A DNA stretch of 64,000 nucleotides. Source: Mycobacterium sp. URHB0044 (lineage in GTDB: Bacteria > Actinomycetota > Actinomycetes > Mycobacteriales > Mycobacteriaceae). A program made the translations under genes and the position numbers. The DNA lies in contig NZ_JIAW01000019.1 of assembly GCF_000620625.1 (NCBI RefSeq), forward strand, positions 102,300 through 166,299, in the 5' to 3' direction. A model generated the notes under the pieces. It was not told where the DNA came from, did not search any database, and saw nothing but the letters and a program-made list of their open reading frames with translations. Shown one piece after another: positions 33,237 to 41,813 of the stretch (its first letter is position 1; each line of letters begins with the position of its first letter).

Positions 33237-34862
33237 CTACTCGTACATTCCCTCCAGGTACCACCTCCTCTGCCGGTAACACAGCAGCATCGCGCGTCCG
33301 ACGTCGTCACCGTCGCCGTCGAGCAGCACCTGTACCCGGGCCGTGCGACCGGACCTGGCCTGTCCGGAGTCCCACCATCTTTCGTCGACCGGCCACGGCC
33401 CGGCCCACCAACTCAACCTGCCCACCCGTGCCCCGGCGGGCAGGAGCGCAGCGATTCGGGAATCGGTACCGGTCGGGGCCACCAGCCGCGCCGGGGCGGC
33501 GGAGAAGAGCCCACGCCCCGTCACCCGGACGGGGTTGCCGTCCGTGTCGAACAACTCGACGGGATCGTCGAGCAGCACCGTCGGCGACGGTTCGGGCAGT
33601 TGTCCCGGCCAGGGTTGTCCCGGATCGGCCCGTGGCACCGTTTCGTCACCCAAGGGAGTGAAGGTGATCCGTTCGGCCGGACCGCGACCGCCGCTGAGCA
33701 CCGGCACCTGCACCGCCTCCTGCCCCAGCAGCCCCTGCACGCGCACCAGCGCCCGCCGGGCACGCAGCCGGTCGTCGTCGCCGGAGGAACCCCACAGCGG
33801 CAGCTGCAGCGCGGCGGCCGAGACCACCTCCACCGGATCCAGCCTCAGCACCGTGATCGGCGCGGTGGGCCGGTCATCCCTGTTACGACGGTTCAGCCAG
33901 CCGTCGAGTTGCCAGCGCACCCGATCTGCCGTCGCGTCCTCGCTGAGCGGCTCGGCGCACCGCCAGACGCGTTGCAATTCTTCACCATTGGCGGTGACGG
34001 CGTGAATGGCCAGCCGGGTGCACCCAACCCCGGCCCCTTCCAGCCTGCGATGCAGTTCGCCGGCCAGCGACCGGCCTGCGAAGGCGGCGGCGTCCACCCG
34101 GTCCACCGGCGGGTCGCAGTTCACCACGACACCGAGATCCGCAGGCGGTTCCCTGCCCGACGGACCGCGGGTGGGCTCACCGCGGGCGAACCGGTGGGCG
34201 GTGACCGCGCCTGCGCCGAACCGGGACGCCACGTCGGTGCGCAACAACGCAGCGAACTGGCCGACGCTGCGAATGCCCATCCGCCACAACAGATCTGCTA
34301 GCTCTTCGCGCCCCGGCTCGGACAGGCTCGGCTCGGTGGCCAGCTGCCGGATCGACAGTGCCGACAAGAATTGCGCGTCCTTGCCCGGTTCGACGATGCG
34401 TCCGGCGCGGGCGGCGAAGACCGCGGTGGACAACTGATCGGCGATGCCGACCTGACACTCGGCTCCGGCCGCGGCCACCGCGTCGATGAGTCGCTCTGCG
34501 GCGGCCTGTTCGGATCCGAAGTAGCGGGCCGCTCCTCGCACGGACAACACCAACAGGCCCGGCCTGAGCACCTCTGCCCTTGGCACGACCTGGTCCACCG
34601 CGGCCGTCACGGCTTCGAAGTGACGCGCGTCGCGGGCTGCATCGGCGGTCACGACATGCAGGTGCGGACAACGGGCCTGGGCTTCTCGGCGGCGCAGGCC
34701 TCGCCCCACACCCGCCGCGCGAGCCGACGCCGAACAGGCCACCACGCGGTTGGCCAGAGTCACCGCCACCGGCGCGGTCGCAGGCAGCTCGGCGGCTGCC
34801 GCAGCAGCCACCGCTGGCCAGTCCATGCACCAGATGGCCAGCACCCTGGCGGCGGCTGACAC
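33237..34862 (-). CDS. imuB: ImuB, catalytically dead Y-family polymerase-like mutasome hub
   Basis: 541 residues of the Y-family fold. It starts 'ARVLAIWCMDWPAVAAAA', where active Y-polymerases have DMDxFFA, so the catalytic acid pattern is not maintained. A beta-clamp-binding motif QLPLWG lies at 353-358, followed by a long C-terminal region that in mycobacteria recruits ImuA' and DnaE2. It is the adaptor linking DnaE2 to the sliding clamp. The GTG at 34862 is 1 nt after the imuA' stop, and this start removes a basic upstream shadow. It corresponds to Rv3394c. Confidence 0.9.
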   Translation of the reverse strand: MSAAARVLAIWCMDWPAVAAAAAAELPATAPVAVTLANRVVACSASARAAGVGRGLRRREAQARCPHLHVVTADAARDARHFEAVTAAVDQVVPRAEVLRPGLLVLSVRGAARYFGSEQAAAERLIDAVAAAGAECQVGIADQLSTAVFAARAGRIVEPGKDAQFLSALSIRQLATEPSLSEPGREELADLLWRMGIRSVGQFAALLRTDVASRFGAGAVTAHRFARGEPTRGPSGREPPADLGVVVNCDPPVDRVDAAAFAGRSLAGELHRRLEGAGVGCTRLAIHAVTANGEELQRVWRCAEPLSEDATADRVRWQLDGWLNRRNRDDRPTAPITVLRLDPVEVVSAAALQLPLWGSSGDDDRLRARRALVRVQGLLGQEAVQVPVLSGGRGPAERITFTPLGDETVPRADPGQPWPGQLPEPSPTVLLDDPVELFDTDGNPVRVTGRGLFSAAPARLVAPTGTDSRIAALLPAGARVGRLSWWAGPWPVDERWWDSGQARSGRTARVQVLLDGDGDDVGRAMLLCYRQRRWYLEGMYE

Positions 34863-34863
34863 G

Positions 34864-35571
34864 TCACCCGCCCACGGCGCGAACGGGTCCGACGAAGCGC
34901 CCCCCTGCCTTGGTGGCCAGCCGCACCCGGCTGATCCGCCCACACCCCGGGATGGGCCTGCCACTGCCAGCGCCCGTCACCTCGTATCCGGAGACCGTGG
35001 CCTCCAGCCGGGCCGACGCTCCTGGCCAGTCACCACCGGTGACCAGCAGCGTGCATCCCTTTTGCCGGGCTCTTGCCGTCACCGCTCGCGCCCTCGTCGG
35101 CGGCACCGACCGCCCGCCAAGGCCGAGCACCACCAGATCCAGACCGTCCATCAGCACCGCGGCCACCTCGACCGGGTCACCACCGGGGTCGGGGATGACC
35201 GCGAGCCTGCTCAGATCGGCGCCCATCTCCACGGCGGCCAGCAGGCCCACGTCGGGTTGGCCCACGATCGCCGCATGACCGCCCGCCGCGGTGACAGCCG
35301 CCACCATGCTCAGTGACAGTGACCGGGCACCCGAAAGCACCGCCACCGTGCCCTTGGGCAACGACGCCGGTAGCAGATCCGTCAGCGATTCCGGCATCGG
35401 CAGCAAAGATTCCGCGGCGGGTAGCGGGGTGTTCGACGGCATGGCTGCGCGCCGGGAGGACACCGCCGATCCGGCGCCCTTCTCGGACATCATCGCCATC
35501 TTGCGGCGCAGGTGTTCTACCTGCTCAGCGCGGTTCGAAGCGGGTTGGTCAAGGCTCATAGCCGCTGTCAC
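34864..35571 (-). CDS. imuA': ImuA', mutasome accessory protein
   Basis: About 235 residues, RecA-fold-like but without an intact P-loop. 'LLPASLPKGTVAVLSGARSLSLSMVAAVTAAGGHAAIVG' is interrupted where Walker A is expected, followed by 'VLMDGLDLVVLGLGG'. It matches mycobacterial ImuA' (Rv3395c) by position beside imuB and by sequence character. It is required with ImuB and DnaE2 for induced mutagenesis. The start GTG 35571 has GGAGG seven bases upstream; ATG 35559 is an alternative. The frame from 35715 runs through the SOS box and is rejected. Confidence 0.87.
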   Translation of the reverse strand: MTAAMSLDQPASNRAEQVEHLRRKMAMMSEKGAGSAVSSRRAAMPSNTPLPAAESLLPMPESLTDLLPASLPKGTVAVLSGARSLSLSMVAAVTAAGGHAAIVGQPDVGLLAAVEMGADLSRLAVIPDPGGDPVEVAAVLMDGLDLVVLGLGGRSVPPTRARAVTARARQKGCTLLVTGGDWPGASARLEATVSGYEVTGAGSGRPIPGCGRISRVRLATKAGGRFVGPVRAVGG

Positions 35572-35894
35572 AGCTGCACCTCCAACACCATCCGACTCAT
35601 CAGTAATTTCGAACATTTGTTCGATACGACGAGTAAACACTCGCCCACTGACACCGTCAAGCGGATCTCGCGTCGACACTGGGAGGTCGAGAGCGCCTGG
35701 GAGACCGCTGGACAATGATTGTGCGTCCGTTTGACCAGTGCGTTAAGGTTTTGATCATCGGAACCCACTTCGGAATGGGGCCGGTGTACGCCCGTGGGAA
35801 GAGCATCTCGATGCCGATCACGGACCGTGCGGGATCGCTCGCGATTCGCCGAAGGCCAATGTGTTCGCTACTCGGGGATAGTAAAGGACTCACC
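35572..35894. other. 323-bp divergent region between imuA' and a lipoprotein gene
   Basis: Apart from the LexA box at 35609-35624, nothing further was recognised. An in-frame extension of the lipoprotein ORF back to 35715 lacks family character and a ribosome-binding site. Confidence 0.5.
35609..35624. promoter_or_regulatory. LexA (SOS) box of imuA'-imuB
   Basis: TCGAAC-ATTT-GTTCGA is a perfect consensus site 37 bp upstream of the imuA' start. It is the reverse complement of the dnaE2 box, so the two mutasome loci carry identical 16-mers. Confidence 0.93.
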
Positions 35895-36161
35895 ATGAGG
35901 TCAAATCGTCTGGCTCGTCGCATTGCGGCGGCCGTGGGCGGTACTGCAATCGTCGCGATGGTCGGACTGACCGCCGCGTGCGGTGGCGGCGCGGAAAAAG
36001 CTCCCGAATCGACGACCACCACCACCACCACGACCACCACACCGTCGTCGACCGCACCGCTGTCGCCGACCGAGAAGTCGATCAACCCCACCGGCGGCAA
36101 CCTGTTCACGCCTCCGGTCAAGGCGCCGCCGGCTCCTACGGCCATTCCCGGCGACAACTGA
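35895..36161 (+). CDS. Small Thr/Pro-rich lipoprotein
   Basis: 88 residues. The signal peptide MRSNRLARRIAAAVGGTAIV ends in a lipobox L-T-A-A-C (Cys29) after the hydrophobic core. The mature part holds a run of ten threonines, then Ser/Pro-rich sequence and 'NPTGGNLFTPP'. It should be a membrane-anchored, probably glycosylated, flexible protein. The ATG at 35895 follows AAAGGAC. No domain is recognised. It precedes the sedolisin operon by 58 bp on the same strand and could belong with it. Confidence 0.75.
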   Translation: MRSNRLARRIAAAVGGTAIVAMVGLTAACGGGAEKAPESTTTTTTTTTTPSSTAPLSPTEKSINPTGGNLFTPPVKAPPAPTAIPGDN

Positions 36162-36219
36162 CATCGCACGGTCTCGGGAGTCAAAGCTTCCCGTCCCCAA
36201 GGGATAGCCAAGGGCGGCA

Positions 36220-37890
36220 ATGACTCCCGAGGCCCTGCGACACGGTTCGAAGATGCCGTCACCCAACGTGGCAGCACTACCCGGTCGGCACACGAAACCC
36301 GGGCACTGGTTACTGATCTTGGTAGCAGTGGCCGTGTTGGCGCTTGCCTCGGATCTGCGACTTCACCCGGGACCAGGTGGGGCAGCCGAGATCGGCGGGC
36401 CCTTCGCCTTGCTGCTCGCCGCTTCGACCGATCTCGGTCCTGCGCGCGGTGAGCACGTCCAACTCACCGCTGCCCTGCACCACGACGACCGCCCCGACGC
36501 ATTGACCGAATGGGCTGCCGAACACGGACTGTCCGTGCGCTGGCAGCCAGGAGACGATTGGGCGGTCATCGAGGGCAAGCCCGAAAGTGTTTCGCGCGCA
36601 CTGGAAGTCGAAGTTCACGACTACCGCGGTCAGCGCGGCCAGGAGTTCTACGCCTCGCCCCAGCAACCCGAGGTGCCGGAACCGCTGCACGACGAGGTAG
36701 CCGGGTTCGGTCGAATCCTCAGCTACACACCAGATCACATGTCGCGACCGGTCATCCTGAAGGAGGACGTCCCCGACCGCGGCCTGACGCCCGATGCGTT
36801 GCTCACGACCTACAACGCGGCGGGACTGGCGAAGGCCGGCTTCACCGGCAAGGGCTCCACGATCGTCATCTTCGCGTTCGACGGCTACGACCAGAACGAC
36901 CTCGACCTGTTCGCGACGACGTTCGGGTTGCCGAAGTTCACCCCGACCCTCGTCGGTGGCCAGCCCGGCCCGTCGCGGGGTGAGACCGTCATGGATCTTG
37001 AAGTGGCACACGCGATTGCACCCGATGCACAGAAGGTCGTCGTCAACGCCCGGCCAACGGTGGAGGGCGACGGCGGCTACGTGAAGATCGCCGAGATGCT
37101 CGAGGACACCGATCGGCAGTTCCCCGGCGCGGTGTGGAGTCTCTCGATCGGTTGGGGCTGCGACAAGCTGATCACCGCGGCGGACCTGGCACCCGTGCGC
37201 TCCGCTCTGTCCGACGCGCACTCGCACGGTACGACGGCATTCAACGCCAGCGGTGATCTCGCCGGCCTGGAGTGCAAGGGCGGCGACGACTGGGACTCCC
37301 CACCCGGGCAGACGGACATCGGCTTGGATTCGGTTGCCTCACTGCCCGAGATGACGAGCGTGGGCGGTACCACGCTGTCCACCGACACCAACGGGGTATG
37401 GCTTGCCGAGCAGGCCTGGTTCGACGTACCGCTGTCCCAGGGCACCGGCGGCGGGGTGTCGGCATTGTTCGACATGCCGCCGTGGCAACGCGGTGCGTCG
37501 GATCGCATTGCCCCAGAACGCAGTAGCGGCAGGCGAATGACACCGGACATCTCCGCCGTCGCCGACCCGTTCACCGGGGTGAAGATCGTGCTCAACGGCG
37601 ACACCGTGGTCGGCGGCGGAACGTCGCAGTCGGCGCCGATCCTGGCCGGACTGGCAGCAGTGATGAATCAGTTCCTGATCGCCAACGGCGGCCGCGCCAT
37701 CGGCGACATCAATCCCCAGCTGTATCGCATCGCCCAGGGTGCGCCGCTGCCTGCCTTCCGCGACGTGACCCTTGGCGGAAACGCCGTCGACACCGCAGGC
37801 CCCGGCTTCGACCTCGTCAGTGGGCTCGGCACCCCAGACGTCGACAACCTGGCCCGCAACCTCCTCGCCCTCCAGAAGGCCACCCAATGA
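36220..37890 (+). CDS. S53 (sedolisin) family serine-carboxyl protease
   Basis: 556 residues. A membrane or signal segment (about 28-44) is followed by an activation domain (about 60-170) and the sedolisin catalytic domain. The triad is visible as Glu255 and Asp259 in 'GETVMDLEVAHAIAPDA', and Ser469 in 'GGTSQSAPILAGLAAVM', with the oxyanion Asp346 in 'FNASGDLAG'. The C-terminal Ca-binding motif 'DVTLGGN' with 'GPGFDLVSGLGTPDV' is intact, so the enzyme is probably active. Sedolisins work at acidic pH outside the cytoplasm. It overlaps the next gene by 4 nt, first in a three-gene operon. Confidence 0.92.
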   Translation: MTPEALRHGSKMPSPNVAALPGRHTKPGHWLLILVAVAVLALASDLRLHPGPGGAAEIGGPFALLLAASTDLGPARGEHVQLTAALHHDDRPDALTEWAAEHGLSVRWQPGDDWAVIEGKPESVSRALEVEVHDYRGQRGQEFYASPQQPEVPEPLHDEVAGFGRILSYTPDHMSRPVILKEDVPDRGLTPDALLTTYNAAGLAKAGFTGKGSTIVIFAFDGYDQNDLDLFATTFGLPKFTPTLVGGQPGPSRGETVMDLEVAHAIAPDAQKVVVNARPTVEGDGGYVKIAEMLEDTDRQFPGAVWSLSIGWGCDKLITAADLAPVRSALSDAHSHGTTAFNASGDLAGLECKGGDDWDSPPGQTDIGLDSVASLPEMTSVGGTTLSTDTNGVWLAEQAWFDVPLSQGTGGGVSALFDMPPWQRGASDRIAPERSSGRRMTPDISAVADPFTGVKIVLNGDTVVGGGTSQSAPILAGLAAVMNQFLIANGGRAIGDINPQLYRIAQGAPLPAFRDVTLGGNAVDTAGPGFDLVSGLGTPDVDNLARNLLALQKATQ

Positions 37891-39104
37891 GCACTGAGCC
37901 GGATTCCACCGACGGCACACCAGGCACCATGGAGTGCGCGGTGTGCCAAACCGACGTCCCGGCAGGCCAATTCTGCGGTCTGTGCGGTGGCCACCTGACC
38001 GAGGAAAAGGCCAAGGGCCCGCAGTGGCTGCGCATCCGTGCATTCAGCGCATCCCCCGGCGAACACCTGTTGACACCCAACATCGTCAGCTCACTGTTCC
38101 CCCACCTGCCACCCCGCTCCCGGATGGCCTTCCTGCTGGGCCTTGGGCTGTTGCTCGCCGCCTTGATCGCGGCCACCCTGTTCCGGCTGCCCGCCGCGCT
38201 CATCACCGTCTCCGCACTTGGGCTGCCGCTGCTGTTCCTGATCTACCTGCAGGAATCCGACATTCACCGCGACATCCCCTCTGCCACACTGGTTCTGACC
38301 GCCGCATTGGGCATCGGCCTCGGGGTTGGCTGGGTGCTGTTGACCGGTGCGGCCGTGGCCAGCTCGTACGGTGTTCCGCTGGGCGCAGGCATCGCGGCGT
38401 CGCGCGTCATGCGCGACGGGCTGGGGGTGCCGATCGGCGGCATGATCATCATGCTCATCCCCGCGGCGCTGGTTCGGCTGATCCACCCCGGTACCCGAGA
38501 GTCGTTGGACGGCTTCGCCCTTGGCGCACTCGGTGCCCTGATGTTCTCGGCTGCCGCGACGTTGACCCGGTTGTCACCGCAGTTCGCCACCGGCATGGTC
38601 GCTCGGGCCAGGCCGATGGACGGTTTGATGGTCGAGGCAGGCATTCGCGGTGTGGCGGTGCCCCTTACCGCCGCCGCGGTCGGCGGCCTGATGGGTACCG
38701 CGCTCTGGTTCACCCGGCCGGCGAACAAGAAACATCAGCATCGCAACTACGTCCGCCTCGCCCTGACCCTCATCGCACTGGCGGTGATCGCGCTGTACGC
38801 GGTGCTCGGGCTCGTCGACGTCGCCCGCATCCCGCAGAACCTGCAGCTGCTCACGCATCTCGCCGTGGCGGCCATCGCGCTGCTTGCCCTGCGCGTCGGT
38901 CTGCAACTGGCCCTCCTGCACGAGGCCCACGACGAAATCCTTTCCGACGAACCGTTGTTGTGCCCGCACTGCGGTCACGTCGTACCCGACATGGCCTTCT
39001 GCCCGGCCTGTGGCGCGGCCACCCGAGCGGCGTCGCGGTCGTCACGGCAGGCCCGGCGCGAAAGCAGGCCCGTGCGCACCGATCAAGGGGGTGACGAGCA
39101 GTGA
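37887..39104 (+). CDS. Polytopic membrane protein with zinc ribbons at both ends
   Basis: 405 residues. The N-terminus carries CxxC pairs at Cys17/20 and Cys30/33, and the C-terminus at Cys359/362 and Cys372/375, so a zinc ribbon is expected at each cytosolic end. Between them are about eight membrane helices. The segment 'LLFLIYLQESDIHRDIPSAT' and the later 'SLDGFALGALGALMFSAAAT' resemble PrsW-type intramembrane protease landmarks, but the EExxK and His residues of PrsW are not seen. Coupled to the sedolisin (ATGA) and to the next gene (GTGA). Function unknown. Confidence 0.72.
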   Translation: MSTEPDSTDGTPGTMECAVCQTDVPAGQFCGLCGGHLTEEKAKGPQWLRIRAFSASPGEHLLTPNIVSSLFPHLPPRSRMAFLLGLGLLLAALIAATLFRLPAALITVSALGLPLLFLIYLQESDIHRDIPSATLVLTAALGIGLGVGWVLLTGAAVASSYGVPLGAGIAASRVMRDGLGVPIGGMIIMLIPAALVRLIHPGTRESLDGFALGALGALMFSAAATLTRLSPQFATGMVARARPMDGLMVEAGIRGVAVPLTAAAVGGLMGTALWFTRPANKKHQHRNYVRLALTLIALAVIALYAVLGLVDVARIPQNLQLLTHLAVAAIALLALRVGLQLALLHEAHDEILSDEPLLCPHCGHVVPDMAFCPACGAATRAASRSSRQARRESRPVRTDQGGDEQ

Positions 39105-39820
39105 CCACCGTGGTTCCCGGCTACTCGACGCACTCCGGTACGTACACCGTGCCCACCCCCCGCAAGACCTCGCACCGACGACTCGTCGTCGTCTGGGTGG
39201 TCGCCATCGCCGCGGTCGCCGCCGGCCTGGTCGCGATGTCGGGCGCCATGGAGAAACCCAAGCCGCGGTACGTGTGCCCGCCCGACTGCGGACGACCGCC
39301 GATCGGCGAGCCGGTCACCGTCAATCCGCGGTTCACCTCCCCCGACGGAGCGTTCTCGGTCGCCTACCCCGCCGAGGGTTCGGCGTACAAGATCACCACT
39401 GCACCCGACGGCGTCACCGCCGATTTGCAGGCAGGCGACGGCGGCACCATGCGGTTGTTCAGTCAGCCGGCCGCCGGCCGCACACCGCGGGACATCGCCG
39501 TCGCGCTCGTCAACAAGACCTTCCCCGACACCAAGACCGCCTACGAGATCCCGAACGCCATGGTCGGCTACCAACCCGGCTTCGGCATGGTCGCAGACTG
39601 CTGGCCACAGGGTGCCACCGCGAGCTACTCGCGGATGCGGGTGATCGTGATGGTCGCGGTGAAGAACGATCTGGCCCTGGTCGCAGGAGCCGTTGGGCCG
39701 TACCACGCATTCGGGCCGGAATTCGGCTCGGGCAAGCCGTCCGCGGCCAGCCTGCAACTCGCTCTGGACATGGGCAAATACGTCAACAGCTTCAGCTGGC
39801 GCGGCGACCCGCTGCGGTAA
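39101..39820 (+). CDS. Single-pass membrane protein of the sedolisin operon
   Basis: 239 residues. A short cytosolic head, one membrane helix (about 28-46, 'LVVVWVVAIAAVAAGLVAM'), a small 'CPPDCGRPP' segment and an extracytoplasmic domain with 'FTSPDGAFSVAYPAEGSAYKI' and 'GEFGSGKPSAASLQLALDMG'-like C-terminal sequence. No family was recognised with confidence; the extracytoplasmic fold may resemble PsbP/LpqN-type beta proteins. GTG 39101 overlaps the upstream stop. As third gene of the operon it may be a partner or substrate of the protease. Confidence 0.7.
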   Translation: MTTVVPGYSTHSGTYTVPTPRKTSHRRLVVVWVVAIAAVAAGLVAMSGAMEKPKPRYVCPPDCGRPPIGEPVTVNPRFTSPDGAFSVAYPAEGSAYKITTAPDGVTADLQAGDGGTMRLFSQPAAGRTPRDIAVALVNKTFPDTKTAYEIPNAMVGYQPGFGMVADCWPQGATASYSRMRVIVMVAVKNDLALVAGAVGPYHAFGPEFGSGKPSAASLQLALDMGKYVNSFSWRGDPLR

Positions 39821-39864
39821 GGCCGGGCCCGCGGGCTCTGCCAGCGGGACCTTTCAGTCGTAAA

Positions 39865-39901
39865 TGGTGACATTGACAAATGTCACCAATCGCTGTTGTA
39901 C
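39865..39901 (+). promoter_or_regulatory. 24-bp palindrome over a promoter of the MymA-like operon
   Basis: TGGTGACAT (39865-39873), six bases, then ATGTCACCA (39880-39888) is a perfect 9-bp-arm dyad. It contains a -35 TTGACA (39873-39878), with a -10 candidate TTGTAC at 39896-39901 after a 17-nt spacer. A repressor or activator bound here would control the operon starting at 39932. Confidence 0.7.
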
Positions 39902-39931
39902 TCGTCGGACGCTTCGACGAGGAGGTCTCCG

Positions 39932-40966
39932 ATGCCCGCCCGAACGGCCGTCACCGGCTCAGAAGTCCCAACCCGCGGCTCGATCCGGTCCCGCGGCGCG
40001 GCAGGCGTGAGCGCCATGACCCTGCGTCAGATCAGCGCCGTCCTGCCACCCGAACGGGCGTGGGGACTGTGGACGTCGCGCCAGATCGTCGCCCGCGTGA
40101 TGAACACCTTCGGCCCGTCGCTGGCAGGCACCCACGTTGAACCCGTGGACGTCCGGTTGGCCGACGGCCGCCGGGTGGTCGGTGAATGGGTCCGCGGCGC
40201 TGGGGTTGGCGGAGGGCAGGAGCGCAGCGACCCGGGAAATGACTCAGTCGGTGACAGCGCGATCTACTTCCTGCACGGCAGCGGCTACGCCCTGTGCTCA
40301 CCGCGCACCCACCGCCGGTTGGTGGCGTGGCTGTCCCGGTTGACGGGGATGCCCGTCTTCACCATCGACTACCGCCTCGCTCCCAAGCACCGCTTCCCCA
40401 CAGCCGCGAACGACGTGCGCTCGGGTTGGGACTGGCTGTGCACCGAACAGCGGTTGGCACCGGAGCGAATCGTCGTCGCCGGTGACTCCGCGGGTGGGCA
40501 CCTCGCCGTCGACCTGCTGTTGCAGCCCGACGTCGCACATCCGGCGGGTCTGGCATTGCTTTCGCCGTTGGTGGACTTGACGTTCGGCTTGGCCCGGACC
40601 CGCGAGGAACTGCGTCGCAATCCGGCGATGCGCGCGGCCGATGCGGCTCGGCTGATCGAGTTGTACTGCAGGGGAACCGATGTCACGCATCCGCGGCTCA
40701 CCCTCGATGTTGCGGGCGGGCGCAGGATGCCGCCGACGTTGATCCAGGCGGGCGGAGCCGAGATGCTCGTCGCAGACGCCCGCAGGCTCGCGAAGGACAT
40801 CACCGCGGCGGGCGGCGACTGTGAGCTTCAGGTCTGGCCCGACCAGGTGCACGTATTCCAGGCGTTGCCCCGGCTCACCCCGGAAGCAGTGCCCGCCATG
40901 CGACGGGTCGCGGCGTTCGTCGGAGAGTCGTTGCGAATGGCCGGCATTGAGCAGGCTGCCGGATGA
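39932..40966 (+). CDS. HSL-family alpha/beta hydrolase (LipR-like esterase)
   Basis: 344 residues. The oxyanion motif HGSGY (115-119) and nucleophile Ser186 in 'VVAGDSAGGHLAVDL' are those of hormone-sensitive-lipase family esterases; the catalytic Asp and His follow in the C-terminal 'QVWPDQVHVFQAL'. ATG 39932 is preceded by GAGGAGG at the right distance, better than the frame start at 39896. It overlaps the SDR gene as ATGA. Position and company resemble LipR in the mymA operon. Residues 90-108 are an unusual Gly/Ser/Asp-rich insert before the oxyanion loop. Confidence 0.87.
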   Translation: MPARTAVTGSEVPTRGSIRSRGAAGVSAMTLRQISAVLPPERAWGLWTSRQIVARVMNTFGPSLAGTHVEPVDVRLADGRRVVGEWVRGAGVGGGQERSDPGNDSVGDSAIYFLHGSGYALCSPRTHRRLVAWLSRLTGMPVFTIDYRLAPKHRFPTAANDVRSGWDWLCTEQRLAPERIVVAGDSAGGHLAVDLLLQPDVAHPAGLALLSPLVDLTFGLARTREELRRNPAMRAADAARLIELYCRGTDVTHPRLTLDVAGGRRMPPTLIQAGGAEMLVADARRLAKDITAAGGDCELQVWPDQVHVFQALPRLTPEAVPAMRRVAAFVGESLRMAGIEQAAG

Positions 40967-41805
40967 TCGGATTCGGATCGTCGCCCAAGCGCAGCCAGCG
41001 GGCCGACGCCGTCATCACCGGTGCAGGCAGCGGAATCGGCGCGGCGTTCGCCCTGGAACTGTCCCGGCGCGGCGGCCGGATCGTGTGCAGCGACGTCGAC
41101 GAGGACGCTGCCCGCGCCACCGCGGCAGCCATCACCGACGGCGGAGGCGAGGCGACGGCGCTGCGCTGCGATGTGTCCGCGATCGACGACGTAACGCTCT
41201 TGGCGGAGCACGCGCAGTCGTGGTTCGCCGGCGCGCCCAGTCTGGTGATCAACAACGCCGGGGTCGGTGCGGGTGGCACGCCGATCGGTGAGGCCGAGCT
41301 CGACGACTGGAATTGGGTGCTGGGCATCAACTTGTGGGGCCCGATCCACGGCTGTCACGTCTTCGCGCCGATTCTGCGCGAGGCCGGCTGTGCGGAGCGC
41401 TCGCGCGGCATCATCAACGTGGCGTCGGCCGCCGCCTTCGGCGCGGCGCCGAACATGGCCGCCTACAACGTCAGCAAGGCGGGAGTGCTGTCGCTCTCGG
41501 AGACTCTGGCAGCCGAATTGTCCGGCACCGGAATCGGTGTCACCGTCCTGTGCCCGACGTTCGTCAAGACCAACATCGTGGAGTCGGGCCGCATCACAAA
41601 GCAGTCCACGCAGCTCGCCGACCGGCTGATGCGCTGGACCGGCTTCTCGGCCCAGCGCGTCGCCAAGACGTGCCTGGACACCCACGACCGTGGCGGCCTG
41701 TACTGCATGCCGCAGCCGGATGCCCGGATCGGCTGGGGCATCAAACGTCTCACCCCGACGGTGTACACCCGTGCCGTCGGGCTCACCACTCGCGTCACGA
41801 ACTAG
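40963..41805 (+). CDS. SDR family oxidoreductase (SadH-like)
   Basis: 280 residues. 'AVITGAGSGIGAAFALELSRRG' binds NAD(P); 'VCSDVDEDAAR' carries the Asp for NAD; 'LVINNAGVG' and the active site 'NVASAAAFGAAPNMAAYNVSKAG' are standard. The C-terminal 'YCMPQPDARIGWGIKRLTP' region matches the SadH-type group found beside MymA-like monooxygenases. It is coupled to the esterase gene and is followed by the diiron gene after 8 bp. It probably interconverts an alcohol and ketone or aldehyde formed in the same pathway. Confidence 0.87.
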   Translation: MIGFGSSPKRSQRADAVITGAGSGIGAAFALELSRRGGRIVCSDVDEDAARATAAAITDGGGEATALRCDVSAIDDVTLLAEHAQSWFAGAPSLVINNAGVGAGGTPIGEAELDDWNWVLGINLWGPIHGCHVFAPILREAGCAERSRGIINVASAAAFGAAPNMAAYNVSKAGVLSLSETLAAELSGTGIGVTVLCPTFVKTNIVESGRITKQSTQLADRLMRWTGFSAQRVAKTCLDTHDRGGLYCMPQPDARIGWGIKRLTPTVYTRAVGLTTRVTN

Positions 41806-41813
41806 GAGAAACC

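Noticed and set aside
36174..36192. CGGGA/TCCCG hairpin before the sedolisin gene as a terminator
   Set aside because: The arms are only 5 bp with no T-tract, too weak in this GC content.
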